This document shows positions 63,953-64,000 of a stretch of DNA of 64,000 nt, in pieces (within the stretch, counting starts at the first letter, position 1; the number at the start of each line of letters is the position of its first letter). A program made the position numbers and the translations under genes. Source of the stretch: Pseudomonas viridiflava. GTDB taxonomy: Bacteria; Pseudomonadota; Gammaproteobacteria; Pseudomonadales; Pseudomonadaceae. The stretch is from the NCBI RefSeq assembly GCF_900580675.1, contig NZ_UTBG01000062.1, forward strand, positions 62,001-126,000. The letters are read 5' to 3'. The notes beneath the pieces were generated by a model, which worked only from the letters and a program-made list of their open reading frames with translations, was not told the DNA's origin and did not search any database.

Positions 63953-64000
63953 GGCCGCATAAAGGCGTATTCCTGCTGGTCGTCGAGGTTCTCTGCAAGG
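63949..64000 (-). CDS. C-terminal end of an unidentified gene
   Basis: On the minus strand an open frame enters from the right edge and reads [16 protein letters not shown], then TAG at 63949-63951, overlapping the yacG stop. Only 16 codons are visible, so the product cannot be named. Convergent with yacG. Confidence 0.4.
   Translation of the reverse strand, partial: LAENLDDQQEYAFMRP

Overview
The window is chromosomal DNA of a fluorescent Pseudomonas, most likely P. fluorescens group. Three things show this. Coding is dense and GC-rich with typical Pseudomonas protein families. Six intergenic REP inverted pairs carry the GTGGGAGC-GGCTTGC type cores known from P. fluorescens. From memory, the gene order matches several P. 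aeruginosa PAO1 blocks: petA-rpsI-rplM, roxSR next to dppA genes and opdP, speC near piuC-piuA-piuB, and ampE-ampD-nadC-pilA-pilC-pilD-coaE-yacG. I see no insertion sequence, prophage, CRISPR array or genomic island.

Layout. 0-13 kb: start of petA (Rieske protein, runs off the left edge), rpsI-rplM, a Tas-like aldo/keto reductase, an LCAD-type acyl-CoA dehydrogenase divergent from a GlxA/AraC regulator, zapE, a long-form trpS with an alpha/beta hydrolase, zapG, an SbmA/YddA-type ABC exporter, and the redox two-component pair roxS-roxR. 13-26.5 kb: a SIMPL protein, then a large di/oligopeptide uptake locus with four paralogous periplasmic binding proteins, an OprD-family porin and one dppBCDF translocator. 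26.5-34.5 kb: two small secreted acidic proteins of unknown function, prfC, an OpuC-type quaternary-amine ABC transporter, and speC behind a structured leader. 34.5-42 kb: a HicAB toxin-antitoxin locus whose toxin gene is frameshifted, then an iron uptake cluster (Sel1 protein, piuC, piuA, piuB) with a Fur-box-like site. 42-51.5 kb: a PhoD-like phosphatase, the fruBKA fructose PTS operon with divergent fruR and a matching operator, and a TatD nuclease. 51.5-64 kb: a chemoreceptor, ampE-ampD, a DUF1631 protein, nadC, a small DUF6388-like gene, tRNA-Thr(CGT), a type IV pilin with an adjacent O-antigen-ligase-like glycosyltransferase, pilC-pilD without pilB, coaE, yacG, and the tail of an unidentified gene.

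How the parts work together. The peptide locus is a complete route: OpdP-like pore, several alternative binding proteins, then DppBCDF. PiuA brings a siderophore across the outer membrane and PiuB probably reduces or releases the iron. FruB-FruA import and phosphorylate fructose, FruK makes fructose-1,6-bisphosphate, and FruR probably reads fructose-1-phosphate. PilD processes PilA, and PilC is the platform protein, but the extension ATPase is not encoded here.

The points most worth following up are the speC leader (a terminator with a competing helix), the hicA frameshift beside an intact hicB and operator, the pilin whose C-terminus does not suit a TfpO-type glycosyltransferase, the missing pilB, and the pair of small secreted acidic proteins. 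I did not find a convincing wholly new multi-gene system.
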